Of a DNA stretch of 64,000 nt, positions 45,950 through 55,004 are shown one piece after another. Source of the stretch: Alkalimarinus alittae (GTDB taxonomy: Bacteria > Pseudomonadota > Gammaproteobacteria > Pseudomonadales > Oleiphilaceae). Under the pieces are notes generated by a model. The model saw only the letters and a program-made list of their open reading frames with translations, was not told the DNA's origin and searched no databases. Positions within the stretch are counted from its first letter, which is position 1. Each line of letters opens with the position of its first letter. Both the position numbers and the translations under genes were made by a program. The stretch spans positions 1,712,001-1,776,000 of the forward strand of contig NZ_CP100390.1 of assembly GCF_026016465.1 (NCBI RefSeq), in the 5' to 3' direction.

Positions 45950-45973
45950 GAACCCCTGCACAAGCGGGGGTTC
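45950..45973. terminator. Hairpin between convergent RND and ion-channel genes
   Basis: GAACCCC (45950-45956) pairs with GGGGTTC (45967-45973). The T run after it is weak, so termination in either direction is plausible but not certain. Confidence 0.5.
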
Positions 45974-45994
45974 ACCTTTCTTGCAAGTATCTAA

Positions 45995-46681
45995 CTAATT
46001 CTCTTTTTTACTTTCTGAAATATATAGCCCCACAAATCTCGCCATTACAATGGCAAGATAAAGTTGACCCAATACTGTTTGAGCTGATACCCATGCTCTG
46101 GCGATTGGGTGTATGGGCGTTATATCGCCATAACCTAAAGTCGTCATCGTTACAAAACTGAAGTATGAAAAGACGGATATTGAATCGTCGTGTGGGTTTA
46201 GGTTGGAGGGGAGTGCGTCTGAAAACGAAAATGCATTTTCTAAAGTGTTGTAGGTGGCGATATAGATAAATGACCAGATGATGGCAATAAAAAAGTAGAG
46301 GCATACGGCAGCATAAATAACGTTAATCGATACGTTTTTACTTTGCGCTAAAAAGCGCCCTAAAAAGATGCTGATATAACTAAAAAAAGCGATATATGAA
46401 ATCGTACCTATCAACGAATTTAAGTATCGTTTGTCGAAATAATACAGAATATTTATGGTGATGACGGGCAGCAATATAAGCAACCCTACCATTAAGAAAT
46501 GGCGGTTATCATTAACCAAATACAGAGACGTTAAGAAAATGACAGATATAAACGGATTTAACATTATACCCTCAAATACAAGTGGCGAATATTCTCTTAC
46601 GTATGAGGGGACAATTAATAAAATAAGCAAGCTGATAAGCAGTAATAAAAAACTGTGTTTTGGTACGTGTGGTCGTTTCAT
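45995..46681 (-). CDS. Potassium-channel-like membrane protein
   Basis: This 228-residue protein has about six hydrophobic segments. The last third has a P-loop and selectivity filter, VTMTTLGYGDITPIHPIARAW, the K+ channel TxGYGD signature, followed by an inner helix (QTVLGQLYLAIVMARFVGLYI). The N-terminal part has four or more segments without a voltage-sensor arginine series. No cytoplasmic regulatory domain follows, so gating is unknown. Confidence 0.85.
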   Translation of the reverse strand: MKRPHVPKHSFLLLLISLLILLIVPSYVREYSPLVFEGIMLNPFISVIFLTSLYLVNDNRHFLMVGLLILLPVITINILYYFDKRYLNSLIGTISYIAFFSYISIFLGRFLAQSKNVSINVIYAAVCLYFFIAIIWSFIYIATYNTLENAFSFSDALPSNLNPHDDSISVFSYFSFVTMTTLGYGDITPIHPIARAWVSAQTVLGQLYLAIVMARFVGLYISESKKEN

Positions 46682-46942
46682 ATTTGAGGGTCTTGAGTTT
46701 ATGGGATGAGCGTAACGTTCGCGTTATGTCTATAAGCTTAAAATATTTTGTACGCGTAAAAAACTAAAAGATATGGAATCTAACGTTTATTGTGAGTCAG
46801 TGTTCTAATAAACCTTAGGGTAAATACACAATAAATTCATATTTTCGTCATTTAAACTGGCAGGTTTCATAATATTGGCCTAATTATTAAATAGGTCCAT
46901 ATGGAGTGGGTCCGTACTGAATGGGTTTATGTGGAGAAATTA

Positions 46943-47215
46943 ATGAAACGGTTACTGCTTAATCAAACCTGCGTTTTTCACCTAACAAAAATGGCTTTTC
47001 GTGCCCAGAATAAATATAAAAAACGTTATCACCTCACAGAGGAAGATGACTTAATAGCGTTAATAAAATTTGCCGATATTACTAATGATATTGAGCTACG
47101 ACGTAACTTTATGTTGTTCTACATCAACTGCCCAGACGACATAAAAGATTATCTTGAGAGTGAACATGGCATTCACTCACCGATGGAACGTTATCAATCA
47201 CTAGGAAGTCTATAG
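46943..47215 (+). CDS. Hypothetical protein, 90 residues
   Basis: The start at 46943 is set by GGAGAAATTA before the ATG; an earlier ATG at 46901 gives a low-complexity extension. The protein is helical and basic at its N-terminus (MKRLLLNQTCVFHL). A segment HLTEEDDLIALIKFADITNDIELRRNFMLFYINCP looks like a conserved fold. No known domain is recognised. Confidence 0.65.
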   Translation: MKRLLLNQTCVFHLTKMAFRAQNKYKKRYHLTEEDDLIALIKFADITNDIELRRNFMLFYINCPDDIKDYLESEHGIHSPMERYQSLGSL

Positions 47216-47299
47216 TGGTCTAAGTTGCCGAGCTAATGGCTCGATTACTTTCTATTGGCATTACGTGAAGGCTTAAATACCTGTCACAGGAAAAATGTT

Positions 47300-47770
47300 A
47301 TGGAAGGTTTGATTGTGGCACGCGTGCTACATGTACTTAGTGTTGTTTTTTGGATTGGTGGCGTTGCAATGGTCACAACGATTCTTTTACCGTCTGTGCG
47401 ACGATTTAAAACCGTGGAGGAGCGCGTTGCTTTTTTTGAGCAAGTAGAAGGTCGGTTTGCTATACAGTCTCGTATTACCACTGTACTAGCAGGCCTTTCT
47501 GGCTTCTACCTTGTACATAGTTTAGGCGTCTGGAGTCGCTTTGGTCAGCTTGAATATTGGTGGATGACCATGATGGTGGTTGTGTGGTTAATATTCACCC
47601 TAATGCTGTTTGTGCTGGAGCCTTTATTCCTTCACACGTTATTTATTCGCAGAGCCAAGCTGCAACCAGAAAAAACATTTACAACCATTCAAAATATGCA
47701 CTGGCTGCTATTACTCATTAGCCTAGTAACGGTTGCGGGTGCTGTTGCGGGGAGCCATGGCTGGGTATAA
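47300..47770 (+). CDS. Four-helix membrane protein, CopD/DUF2269-like
   Basis: This protein has 156 residues from the ATG at 47300, with AGGA 8 nt upstream. Membrane segments: LHVLSVVFWIGGVAMVTTILL, residues about 55-75, MTMMVVVWLIFTLMLFVLEPLFL and WLLLLISLVTVAGAVAGSHG. Conserved His in the first helix and HSL, HTL and HW positions suggest possible haem or metal ligation. The function is unknown; the homology is by pattern. Confidence 0.7.
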   Translation: MEGLIVARVLHVLSVVFWIGGVAMVTTILLPSVRRFKTVEERVAFFEQVEGRFAIQSRITTVLAGLSGFYLVHSLGVWSRFGQLEYWWMTMMVVVWLIFTLMLFVLEPLFLHTLFIRRAKLQPEKTFTTIQNMHWLLLLISLVTVAGAVAGSHGWV

Positions 47771-47840
47771 ATGCCCAAATTTAGCCTATACTTAACAGTA
47801 TTCTTTCAAGTTTCCCTCGGGGGTGTGCTAATGAGTTCGC

Positions 47841-48704
47841 ATGTTTAAATCTGCTGCTAGATCGCACATCGGCCACCTAAGAGCCTGTAATGAAGATAGT
47901 TTTATAGAAAATATTGAACTGGGGCTTTGGCTCGTCGCAGACGGGGTTGGTGGTAATGTCCATGGGGATTTTGCCAGCCAAGTAGTGTCTCAAACAATTG
48001 AAAGAAAAATAGGTTTAGAAACCACACTAACGCAAGCAATCAAGGGCGCACATTCAACCGTTATTAAATTGGGGCGAGACAAGCCTGATATTGCGGGTAT
48101 GGCCTCGACCGTTGTAGCGGCCCACCTCAAGGGTACGCATTACGAGATATGCTGGGTGGGGGATAGTCGTGCTTACGTGATCAATAGTCAAACAGGTATC
48201 AGTCAATTAACGGTCGACCATAACCAAGCTCAGTACTTAGTTGATATAGGCGAAATAAGCCCTGAAGAAGCGCGTTTACACCCAACGCAGCGGATATTAA
48301 TGCATGCAATAGGCATTAATGATGACGATTGGACTGTGGGTCATGTAGAAGGTGATTTGAGCCCTGATGATATAATTTTGCTTTGCAGTGATGGGTTATC
48401 TGACGAAATGGATGATGTGGAAATTCTGTCAGCATTTCAGCAAGGTTATTCACTTGATGCGATTACTGATGTGCTGTTAGAAAAAGCGTTAAATAAAGGC
48501 GGTAGTGACAATATTACGCTAATTTTGGTGGCGCTCGATAAGCAAGGTAAAAACGTGAGTGAGCCTGATGCGTCCCTTGAATTAGAACAAACAGGGACGC
48601 AACAGAAAGCCTATAAGTATGCGGATAAGAGACCGTTAACATTTACTGTGGCAGGCTTTATTACGGTATTAGTTATTATCGCAGTTGCTGCCAGCGGGTT
48701 TTAA
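47841..48704 (+). CDS. PP2C-type Ser/Thr phosphatase with C-terminal anchor
   Basis: This 287-residue protein has the PP2C metal-binding pattern: RACNEDSF (15-22), WLVADGVGGNVHGDFAS (31-47), WVGDSRAY (about 112-119), LLCSDGLSDEM (about 176-186) and GGSDNITLILV (about 220-230). A membrane segment ends the protein (FTVAGFITVLVIIAVAA), placing it at the inner membrane. PP2C proteins oppose Ser/Thr kinases, but no kinase is adjacent. Confidence 0.92.
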   Translation: MFKSAARSHIGHLRACNEDSFIENIELGLWLVADGVGGNVHGDFASQVVSQTIERKIGLETTLTQAIKGAHSTVIKLGRDKPDIAGMASTVVAAHLKGTHYEICWVGDSRAYVINSQTGISQLTVDHNQAQYLVDIGEISPEEARLHPTQRILMHAIGINDDDWTVGHVEGDLSPDDIILLCSDGLSDEMDDVEILSAFQQGYSLDAITDVLLEKALNKGGSDNITLILVALDKQGKNVSEPDASLELEQTGTQQKAYKYADKRPLTFTVAGFITVLVIIAVAASGF

Positions 48705-48717
48705 CTATTTTGAGTTA

Positions 48718-49215
48718 CTAACTCGCAGTAAGCTGTTCTTTTATAGTTTGATAGCTTGCTTCCATTTGGTGAGCTGCATCACTCGCAAGAAACTTAGCAA
48801 TCGTGCGTCCAAGCAGAGGGACCTTACACTTTATGTTTAAAGAAACATTATTAGTGGCGCTTTGACCTTGGGGAACGAGGTGCATTTTGCCTTTTAGTGT
48901 GGCGGGTACACCCTTTATTTCAACATCATATTGGCACGTGTATGAGCCGTCTTCTTGTATCACCCAGTGCTCTGTTTGTGTGACTCTATTTTTTTCTTTT
49001 TGAAAAGACTTTAAGGAAGAAGGGACCTCACCAGTGGCTGAAACATCATGACTAAAGCGAATTTTACCCTCGTTTCCGACAAGCTCACAGCATTCGATCT
49101 CAATATTTTGGCTGCCTAAACGCTGGTTTTTATCTTCTATTTTATTGATATCAAAAAAATAATTAAAAAGAGTTTCCGCACTATGATCAAATTGGTGGGT
49201 TGCAGTAACGTCCAT
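48718..49215 (-). CDS. SRPBCC/DUF2505-family protein
   Basis: This 165-residue protein starts MDVTATHQFDHSAETLFNYFFDINKIEDKN, the beta-helix opening of START/SRPBCC domains (DUF2505). It ends KFLASDAAHQMEASYQTIKEQL. Such proteins bind small hydrophobic molecules; no ligand is known. The stop lies 13 bp from the PP2C gene in convergent orientation. Confidence 0.8.
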   Translation of the reverse strand: MDVTATHQFDHSAETLFNYFFDINKIEDKNQRLGSQNIEIECCELVGNEGKIRFSHDVSATGEVPSSLKSFQKEKNRVTQTEHWVIQEDGSYTCQYDVEIKGVPATLKGKMHLVPQGQSATNNVSLNIKCKVPLLGRTIAKFLASDAAHQMEASYQTIKEQLTAS

Positions 49216-49364
49216 TAAGTAAAGTCTCCTAAAGAATGATGCGAGAAGAATAACGAAATATAAACCCTGTTGCTATGTCGGAAGTGACAAAGGGGGGGCG
49301 ACGTTATGATCAATAGTATTAAGAAGAAAGCGTATGTAATTTAGGTAAAGTGATTGACTGATCT

Positions 49365-50159
49365 TTAACTAAGCAGTAGGCCGTCATCAGCAAGGGTTTC
49401 CCCTCGATTTCGCTCAAATAGGTTTAGTAGGTCAGGTACATCAAGGCCTTCTCTCTCTGGATTGGCGATGTCAAAGGCCACCTTTCCTTCATGCAGCATC
49501 ACTGTTCTGTCGCCTACATCCAGCGCTTGTCTCATGCTGTGGGTCACCATGATAGCGGTTAATTGATGTTGCTCGATAATCGACTCAGTGAGGTCTAATA
49601 CAAACTTGGCTGTTTTAGGGTCGAGTGCAGCCGTGTGCTCGTCTAATAGCAGTATTTCAGATGGTTTCAGTGTCGCCATCAAAAGGCTAATAGCTTGTCG
49701 TTGACCGCCAGATAGCAGCCCCATTTTATCTTGTAGTCGTTGCTCTAGGCCAAGATTAAGGTAACGAAGCTGCTCTCTAAAAAATTCTATATATTGCTTT
49801 TTATTAGCCAACCCTAATCCGCGCTTTTTCCCACGTTTTATCGCTAATGCCAAGTTTTCTTCAATGGTCAGGTTTTCGCATGTGCCGGCCAAGGGGTCTT
49901 GAAAAACTCTTGATACGAGGTGAGCGCGTTTGTGGGTTGGTAGGTGAGTAACCTGTTGGTCGGCTATGGTGATGGCGCCACTATCAACAGCGGTTTCACC
50001 ACTTAGGGCGTTAAGAAATGTTGATTTTCCTGCTCCGTTACTCCCAATGACGGTAACAAACTGGCCTTTTGGGACGGTTAAAGACAGGCCTCTTAGCGCT
50101 TTATTTTCAAGGGGGGTGCCTTTGCCAAACGTGACTCTGAGGTTATCGATATTAATCAT
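49365..50159 (-). CDS. ABC importer ATPase
   Basis: This 264-residue ATPase has Walker A GSNGAGKSTFL (39-49), signature LLSGGQRQAISLLMATL, Walker B LLLDEHTAALDP and H-loop VTHSM. The gene overlaps the upstream permease by 4 nt. It forms an importer with the permease and PF04392-type binding protein. The substrate is not certain: aromatic amino acids have been shown for related TrpXYZ systems. Confidence 0.93.
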   Translation of the reverse strand: MINIDNLRVTFGKGTPLENKALRGLSLTVPKGQFVTVIGSNGAGKSTFLNALSGETAVDSGAITIADQQVTHLPTHKRAHLVSRVFQDPLAGTCENLTIEENLALAIKRGKKRGLGLANKKQYIEFFREQLRYLNLGLEQRLQDKMGLLSGGQRQAISLLMATLKPSEILLLDEHTAALDPKTAKFVLDLTESIIEQHQLTAIMVTHSMRQALDVGDRTVMLHEGKVAFDIANPEREGLDVPDLLNLFERNRGETLADDGLLLS

Positions 50160-51052
50160 GACGCACCTCCACCAGACGCTTTCATCGAGGGTTTAAAGCG
50201 AGGTAATACAATCGCCATAGCAACCAGTGCCGCTGTTACTAAGTTCAAATCTTGTGCTTGTAGGCCGATAAAATCTGCATTAAGCGCCAGTGCGATAGCA
50301 AGGCGATAAAGTACTGCGCCGACGAGGCATGCGATAACCGCTAACAGTAGCGTTCGGGTGGATATCAATGCTTCACCGCCAATGACAGAAGCGAGCCCGA
50401 CAACAATAACACCAACCCCCATTGTCACATCCGCAGCGCCTTGGCTTTGCGCAAATAAAGCGCCTGCGAGTGCGACTAGACCATTTGAAAGGGCCATACC
50501 TAGAATGATCATGGCAGAGGTTGAGATCCCCTGTGCTCGCGCCATACGTGCATTCGCACCGGTAGCCCGCATAGCTAGCCCCGTTTCAGACTTTAAAAAG
50601 TAGACTAGCGCAATGAGTACAACGATAGCGATGGCAAAAAAGGCTAGAGGTGTAGTGACATAATAAGGTAGATCAATTTGCTCAAGAGGAGTAAGAATCG
50701 TATTTTCGCCTAATAATGCAATATTCGGCCTACCCATTATCCTCAGGTTGATAGAGTAAAGGGCGATCATCGTGAGAATCGAGGCCAATAAATTGAGGAT
50801 TTGAAGGCGAACATTCATCCAAGCCGTTAAAACCCCTGCCAGACCGCCTGCTAGAATCGCAGCAAATGTGGCTAACCAAGGGTTAAAGCCATTTACAATC
50901 AACACGGCAGATACTGCTGCCCCAAGTGGGAAACTGCCATCTACCGTCAAATCTGGGAAGTCTAGTATTCTAAAAGACAGGTAAACGCCAAAGGCCACTA
51001 ACGCGAAAATAAGGCCCGTTTCTATGGCACCCAGAAATGCAATTTGACTCAC
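50156..51052 (-). CDS. ABC importer permease
   Basis: This is a 298-residue membrane protein with about eight hydrophobic segments (e.g. GLIFALVAFGVYLSFRILDFPDLTVDGSFPLGAAV). The FPDLTVDGSFPLGAA motif is typical of permeases paired with PF04392 binding proteins. It lies 115 bp after the binding-protein gene, with an intervening hairpin, and overlaps the ATPase gene. Confidence 0.92.
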   Translation of the reverse strand: MSQIAFLGAIETGLIFALVAFGVYLSFRILDFPDLTVDGSFPLGAAVSAVLIVNGFNPWLATFAAILAGGLAGVLTAWMNVRLQILNLLASILTMIALYSINLRIMGRPNIALLGENTILTPLEQIDLPYYVTTPLAFFAIAIVVLIALVYFLKSETGLAMRATGANARMARAQGISTSAMIILGMALSNGLVALAGALFAQSQGAADVTMGVGVIVVGLASVIGGEALISTRTLLLAVIACLVGAVLYRLAIALALNADFIGLQAQDLNLVTAALVAMAIVLPRFKPSMKASGGGAS

Positions 51053-51081
51053 AGATTACCTCTTTAACGTGTAGTACGAGT

Positions 51082-51103
51082 CATCGTTATCGGAATAACG
51101 ATG
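51082..51103. promoter_or_regulatory. Intercistronic hairpin between binding protein and permease
   Basis: CATCGTTAT-CGGA-ATAACGATG is a perfect 9-bp stem without T tract in the 115-bp gap. It may stabilise the upstream message, so that more binding protein than permease is made. Confidence 0.5.
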
Positions 51104-51167
51104 CTAGTCGATATGAACCGGGCTATTTAGTTGGTATAACCTGCTTAACGGCTTTAATTTATAGTAT

Positions 51168-52127
51168 TTAGCGAATCACTTCTTTCGCTATTTCTAATAT
51201 GCCTTCGGGTAATGTGAGTCCCATACGCTCTGCAGCTCCTGGGTTAATATGAAGTTCCATCTTATTAACCCCTTGCACCGGAATATCCCCTGGTTTTTGG
51301 CCATTTAGAATCAGTGCAACGATGGCACCGGTCTGCCGACCTACGTCATAGTAGTTAAAACCTAGTGCAGCAATGGCGCCACGTTTGACGGTGTCTGTAT
51401 CTGCTGCAATGACGGGCAATTTATTTTGTTCACCCACTTTTATGACGGCTTCAGCAGCAGAAATAACCGTGTTGTCGGTCGGTAGGTAAATAGCGTCTAC
51501 TTTACCGACTAATGATCTTGCCGCAGTCAGCACATCAGATGACTTTGTGGCGGCCGATCTAACGACTTTAATGCCAAGCTCAGGAGCCACTTTTTCGAGT
51601 AGCTCGACGATGGTGACAGAGTTTGCTTCACCTGGGTTGTATATCGTACCTATGGTTTTGATGTTAGGAACAAGCTGCTTGACCAGTTCTAGATGTTTTT
51701 TAACGGGTAGCATATCGGTCGTGCCGGTAATGTTGCCACCAGGTTTCTCTAAGTTCTTAACAAGCTTGGCGCCTACTGGGTCGGTAACAGCAGAAAAAAC
51801 GATCGCGGTATTACGAGCGGCTGCAGCGGCTGTCTGAGCAGACGGCGTGGCAATAGCAACAATGACATCAGGACTTTCTCCGGCAAACTTTCGCGCGATT
51901 TGAGCGGCTGTGGTTGGGTTGCCTTGTGCGCTTTCATACTGCCACTTGAGGTTCTTCCCAGCTATGAAGCCTTGCTCTGTAAGTTCATCTTTAACACCTA
52001 ACCTAACGGAGTCTAGGGCTGGGTGCTCAACAATTTGAGTGATCGCTACAGATTTTTGTTCTGCCGCGACAACTAAAGAAACCGAGCAAGCGAGCATTAA
52101 TGCAATGAGTTTCATTGGCTTCAACAT
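51168..52127 (-). CDS. ABC importer substrate-binding protein (PF04392)
   Basis: This 319-residue periplasmic protein has a signal peptide (MLKPMKLIALMLACSVSLVVAA). It shows VAITQIVEHPALDSVRLGVKDELTEQGF and the PF04392 pattern NLKWQYESAQGNPTTAAQIARKF, SAVTDPVGAKLV, GTTDMLPVKKHLELVKQL. It is the third component of the importer and follows the zinc-ribbon membrane gene by 17 bp. Confidence 0.93.
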   Translation of the reverse strand: MLKPMKLIALMLACSVSLVVAAEQKSVAITQIVEHPALDSVRLGVKDELTEQGFIAGKNLKWQYESAQGNPTTAAQIARKFAGESPDVIVAIATPSAQTAAAAARNTAIVFSAVTDPVGAKLVKNLEKPGGNITGTTDMLPVKKHLELVKQLVPNIKTIGTIYNPGEANSVTIVELLEKVAPELGIKVVRSAATKSSDVLTAARSLVGKVDAIYLPTDNTVISAAEAVIKVGEQNKLPVIAADTDTVKRGAIAALGFNYYDVGRQTGAIVALILNGQKPGDIPVQGVNKMELHINPGAAERMGLTLPEGILEIAKEVIR

Positions 52128-52144
52128 GGTGACCTCTGTATAGG

Positions 52145-52555
52145 TTAATGACGTTTATATTTACTTCTTCGGCTTATGCCTACAAATGCGCGATAAAACA
52201 CATACGCGAAACCTGCGATAAATAGTCCGGCTATCGCTAATAGCGTGAAATTTATCGATAGATTATCGCTGGTATTGAATTGGAAAGATCTTAATACTTT
52301 AGATAAGTGTTGAATAAAGAGGTATACCGATAGGGCACCACCCAATATTGCAGAAACCAGCTGACTAGAAATAATTACTAATGAGGGGATTGTGGCTTTA
52401 TTATGGCATTGGTTACATTCGAATAAGTCGGTGTACTCTGGTTCGCCTTCTTGAATTATAGGCTCCATTCTGCCTTGTCTACATTTGGTGCAGATAAAGG
52501 CTGATCGACTTTTTCTGTTACTTTTCCGTATTAGCTGAGGTTCGCCGCGATCCAT
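52145..52555 (-). CDS. Zinc-ribbon membrane protein
   Basis: This 136-residue protein has two CxxC pairs near the start (ICTKCRQG ... FECNQCHNK) and two membrane segments (LVIISSQLVSAILGGALSVYLFI and INFTLLAIAGLFIAGFAYVFYRAFVGI). The gene is 17 bp upstream of the ABC binding protein and may be in its operon. The function is unknown. Confidence 0.75.
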   Translation of the reverse strand: MDRGEPQLIRKSNRKSRSAFICTKCRQGRMEPIIQEGEPEYTDLFECNQCHNKATIPSLVIISSQLVSAILGGALSVYLFIQHLSKVLRSFQFNTSDNLSINFTLLAIAGLFIAGFAYVFYRAFVGISRRSKYKRH

Positions 52556-52798
52556 TCAGTGGTTCCACTTTTAGTTGGGTGTTGATATTTTTTTGTTATT
52601 GAATGAACGAAAAATTATTGCCGGATGAAATATAACACGTCTTTATTGTAAAGGAGAGAATCTTCCTTGTTCAGCCAAATAGTGTCAAGTGTCGGTGCCG
52701 ATTAATCTACTTTAAGTAGTCCAAAGTCTAGTTTACATCGTTATGTATGTTTTTTAGGATGAATGGTAAGCAAAACACTTATTAAATAGAGTAGGCCA

Positions 52799-53248
52799 AT
52801 GGATTTAGTAAAGGAACTTCAGCAGACCTTTGATGAGAATATCCCATTAGTGGGCGGGTTAGAGGCAAAGGTTGAGTCATATGATGGGCAAACGTTAGAG
52901 ATAGCGTTGCCTCTTGCTGCAAATGTGAATCATAAAAATACTGCTTTTGGCGGAAGTTTATATTGTGCGGCAGTGCTATCTGCATGGGGGGTGTTGTACC
53001 TAAAATTACGGGAGGCAAAAGAAGAGGGGGTGATTGTGATTTTTGACGGACGTATTCATTACCATAAGCCTGTCACAACTGGGTTTGTTTCGATCAGTGA
53101 GCAATCTGATAATGCCGCTTGGCAGCGCTTCTTAAAAATATACCGGAGGATGGGCAAATCTCGTCTGAAAATTAATTCAGATATCATCTGTGGCGGTGAG
53201 GTTTGTGTTAGCTTTATGGGTGAGTTCGTGGTTCAAAAAAGCGAATGA
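52799..53248 (+). CDS. YiiD C-terminal domain-type putative thioesterase
   Basis: This is a 149-residue hot-dog fold protein. The opening (FDENIPLVGGLEAKVESYDGQTLEIALPLAANVNHKNTAFGGSLYCAAVLSAWG) is the PF09500 thioesterase pattern, with the catalytic-helix HKNTAFGGSL. It ends next to the iron ABC permease stop, convergent. In Escherichia coli this domain is fused to a GNAT domain; here it is stand-alone. Confidence 0.87.
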   Translation: MDLVKELQQTFDENIPLVGGLEAKVESYDGQTLEIALPLAANVNHKNTAFGGSLYCAAVLSAWGVLYLKLREAKEEGVIVIFDGRIHYHKPVTTGFVSISEQSDNAAWQRFLKIYRRMGKSRLKINSDIICGGEVCVSFMGEFVVQKSE

Positions 53249-53274
53249 TTCTAACGGTCTAACGGGTTCGCGTA

Positions 53275-54942
53275 TTACCTTTTAGCGCGACTAGATGAGA
53301 TTGATCGACTTAAAAAAATCACCGGCGCTATTCCGACTAAAACAATAATGAGAGAGGCAAGTGCGCTTTGCTCTAATAACTCATCAGACGCCAGTTGATA
53401 CACGTGTGTAGCTAAGGTTTCAAAGTTAAACGGTCTTAATATCAATGTGGCAGGTAGCTCTTTCATAGAATCAACAAACACTACCAGTGCTGCCGTGAGT
53501 ATTCCGCCTCGAATGATTGGTAGGTGAACACGAATTAACGTGCTAAAGGTGTTGCGCCCTAGTGATCGAGAAGCCATATCCATACTTGGTGTTACTTTGG
53601 CGAGACTGGATTCTACTGACCCTGCTGAAACAGCAAGAAAGCGCACCGTATAAGCAAAAATGATCGCAAACGTAGTGCCGCTCAATAAAAGCCCTGTCGA
53701 TACACCGAAATGCTGTCTTAAGAAGTCATCGAGTGCGTTATCAAACGCCGCAAATGGCACAATAATGCCAACCGCTAATACGGCACCTGGCATTGCATAA
53801 CCCAGCCCAGAAAAACGGACGAGTAGGCTTGTAATACCTTTGGCGTTAAGGCGTTTACTGTAGGCGAGTGCAACACCCAGTACAATGGTGGTAATGGCTG
53901 CGATGACAGAGAGTGTAAAGCTGTTGATTGCGTGGCTTACAAAGTCGCTGGTCCAGCTTACATCAAAGTACAGAAATGCATAGTAGCCCAGAACACAGAT
54001 CGGAATTAAAAAACCCGCCACTACAGGCAGTAAGCAGAAAAATGTTGCCGCTGCAGCTTTAATGCCTCGCAGCTGAAATTGTTCAAGAGACTGGCCTTGA
54101 TTTTTTGACTCAAACTGCTTTTGTTTTCGTCGGGAAAAACGTTCCATATAGATAAGCGTTACAACAAAAATAAGCATTAAACTGGCTATTTGTGCAGCCC
54201 CACCTAAATTATTCATGTTTAGCCAGGTGTCATACAGGCCTGCGGTGAGGGTTTTAACTGCAAAAAAGTCTACCGTACCGAAATCATTCAACGTTTCCAT
54301 TAAGGTTAACGATAGGCCAACGGCTATAGCGGGTCGCGCGACAGGCAGGGAGACTTTTAGAAAGCTTTGAAGAGGGGTATGTCCAAGGTTTCGGCTCACA
54401 GAAAACAACGACATAGATTGCTCTAAAAAAGCGGCTCGGCTCATTAAATAAACGTAGGGGTAAAGCACTAACGCCATCATAGTAATGGCGCCCCCCATGC
54501 TACGAATTTCAGGGAACCAGTAATCTTTGTATGTGGTCCAACCAAACACTTCGCGCAGTGAACCTTGCACTATTCCTGCATACTCAAGCAGGTCTGTATA
54601 GACATAGGCAATAACATAGGCGGGTACTGCAAAAGGGAGCAATAGCGCCCACTCTAACATCTTACGTCCGGGAAACTTACACATGGTGACTAACCACGCT
54701 GAACCCACACCCATGAATAGACTGAGTGAGCCAACACCGGCCATTAAAATTAATGTGCTAGAGACATATCCCGGTAAAACGGTATCAATTAAATGAGGCC
54801 AGATGTTCTCTTCAGGATAAAACGCGAGATAAAAGACAGCAATAATCGGCAGGCCGACCATGAAAGCTATAAACGCAGAGGACATAAACCAAGGATTACG
54901 AAAAAAACGGCTAAAAGAGAGTGTGTTGGTCTGTGTATACAT
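53275..54942 (-). CDS. Ferric iron ABC transporter permease, FbpB-like
   Basis: This 555-residue protein has two homologous halves with about twelve membrane segments, each with an EAA-like loop (SRNLGHTPLQSFLKVSLPVARPAIAVG and SRSLGRNTFSTLIRVHLPIIRGGILTA). The duplicated layout is typical of FbpB/SfuB Fe3+ permeases. It follows the binding protein by 62 bp with a hairpin between. No ATPase gene of the set follows in the window, so it must be encoded elsewhere. Confidence 0.92.
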   Translation of the reverse strand: MYTQTNTLSFSRFFRNPWFMSSAFIAFMVGLPIIAVFYLAFYPEENIWPHLIDTVLPGYVSSTLILMAGVGSLSLFMGVGSAWLVTMCKFPGRKMLEWALLLPFAVPAYVIAYVYTDLLEYAGIVQGSLREVFGWTTYKDYWFPEIRSMGGAITMMALVLYPYVYLMSRAAFLEQSMSLFSVSRNLGHTPLQSFLKVSLPVARPAIAVGLSLTLMETLNDFGTVDFFAVKTLTAGLYDTWLNMNNLGGAAQIASLMLIFVVTLIYMERFSRRKQKQFESKNQGQSLEQFQLRGIKAAAATFFCLLPVVAGFLIPICVLGYYAFLYFDVSWTSDFVSHAINSFTLSVIAAITTIVLGVALAYSKRLNAKGITSLLVRFSGLGYAMPGAVLAVGIIVPFAAFDNALDDFLRQHFGVSTGLLLSGTTFAIIFAYTVRFLAVSAGSVESSLAKVTPSMDMASRSLGRNTFSTLIRVHLPIIRGGILTAALVVFVDSMKELPATLILRPFNFETLATHVYQLASDELLEQSALASLIIVLVGIAPVIFLSRSISSSRAKR

Positions 54943-54970
54943 TAATTAAGCCGTAGCAAGCGAATAAAAG

Positions 54971-54997
54971 GCCTGGGCATGTCTAACACGCCCAGGC
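54971..54997 (-). terminator. Attenuating hairpin between iron-binding protein and permease
   Basis: GCCTGGGC (54971-54978) pairs with GCCCAGGC (54990-54997). On the minus strand it is followed by CTTTTATT, so it could terminate part of the transcripts before the permease, favouring the binding protein. Confidence 0.6.
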
Positions 54998-55004
54998 GAC
55001 TACT

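Noticed and set aside
45995-46304. Second small minus-strand protein overlapping the ion channel
   Set aside because: The overlapping frame has no start signal and lies within the gene with the TLGYGD filter.
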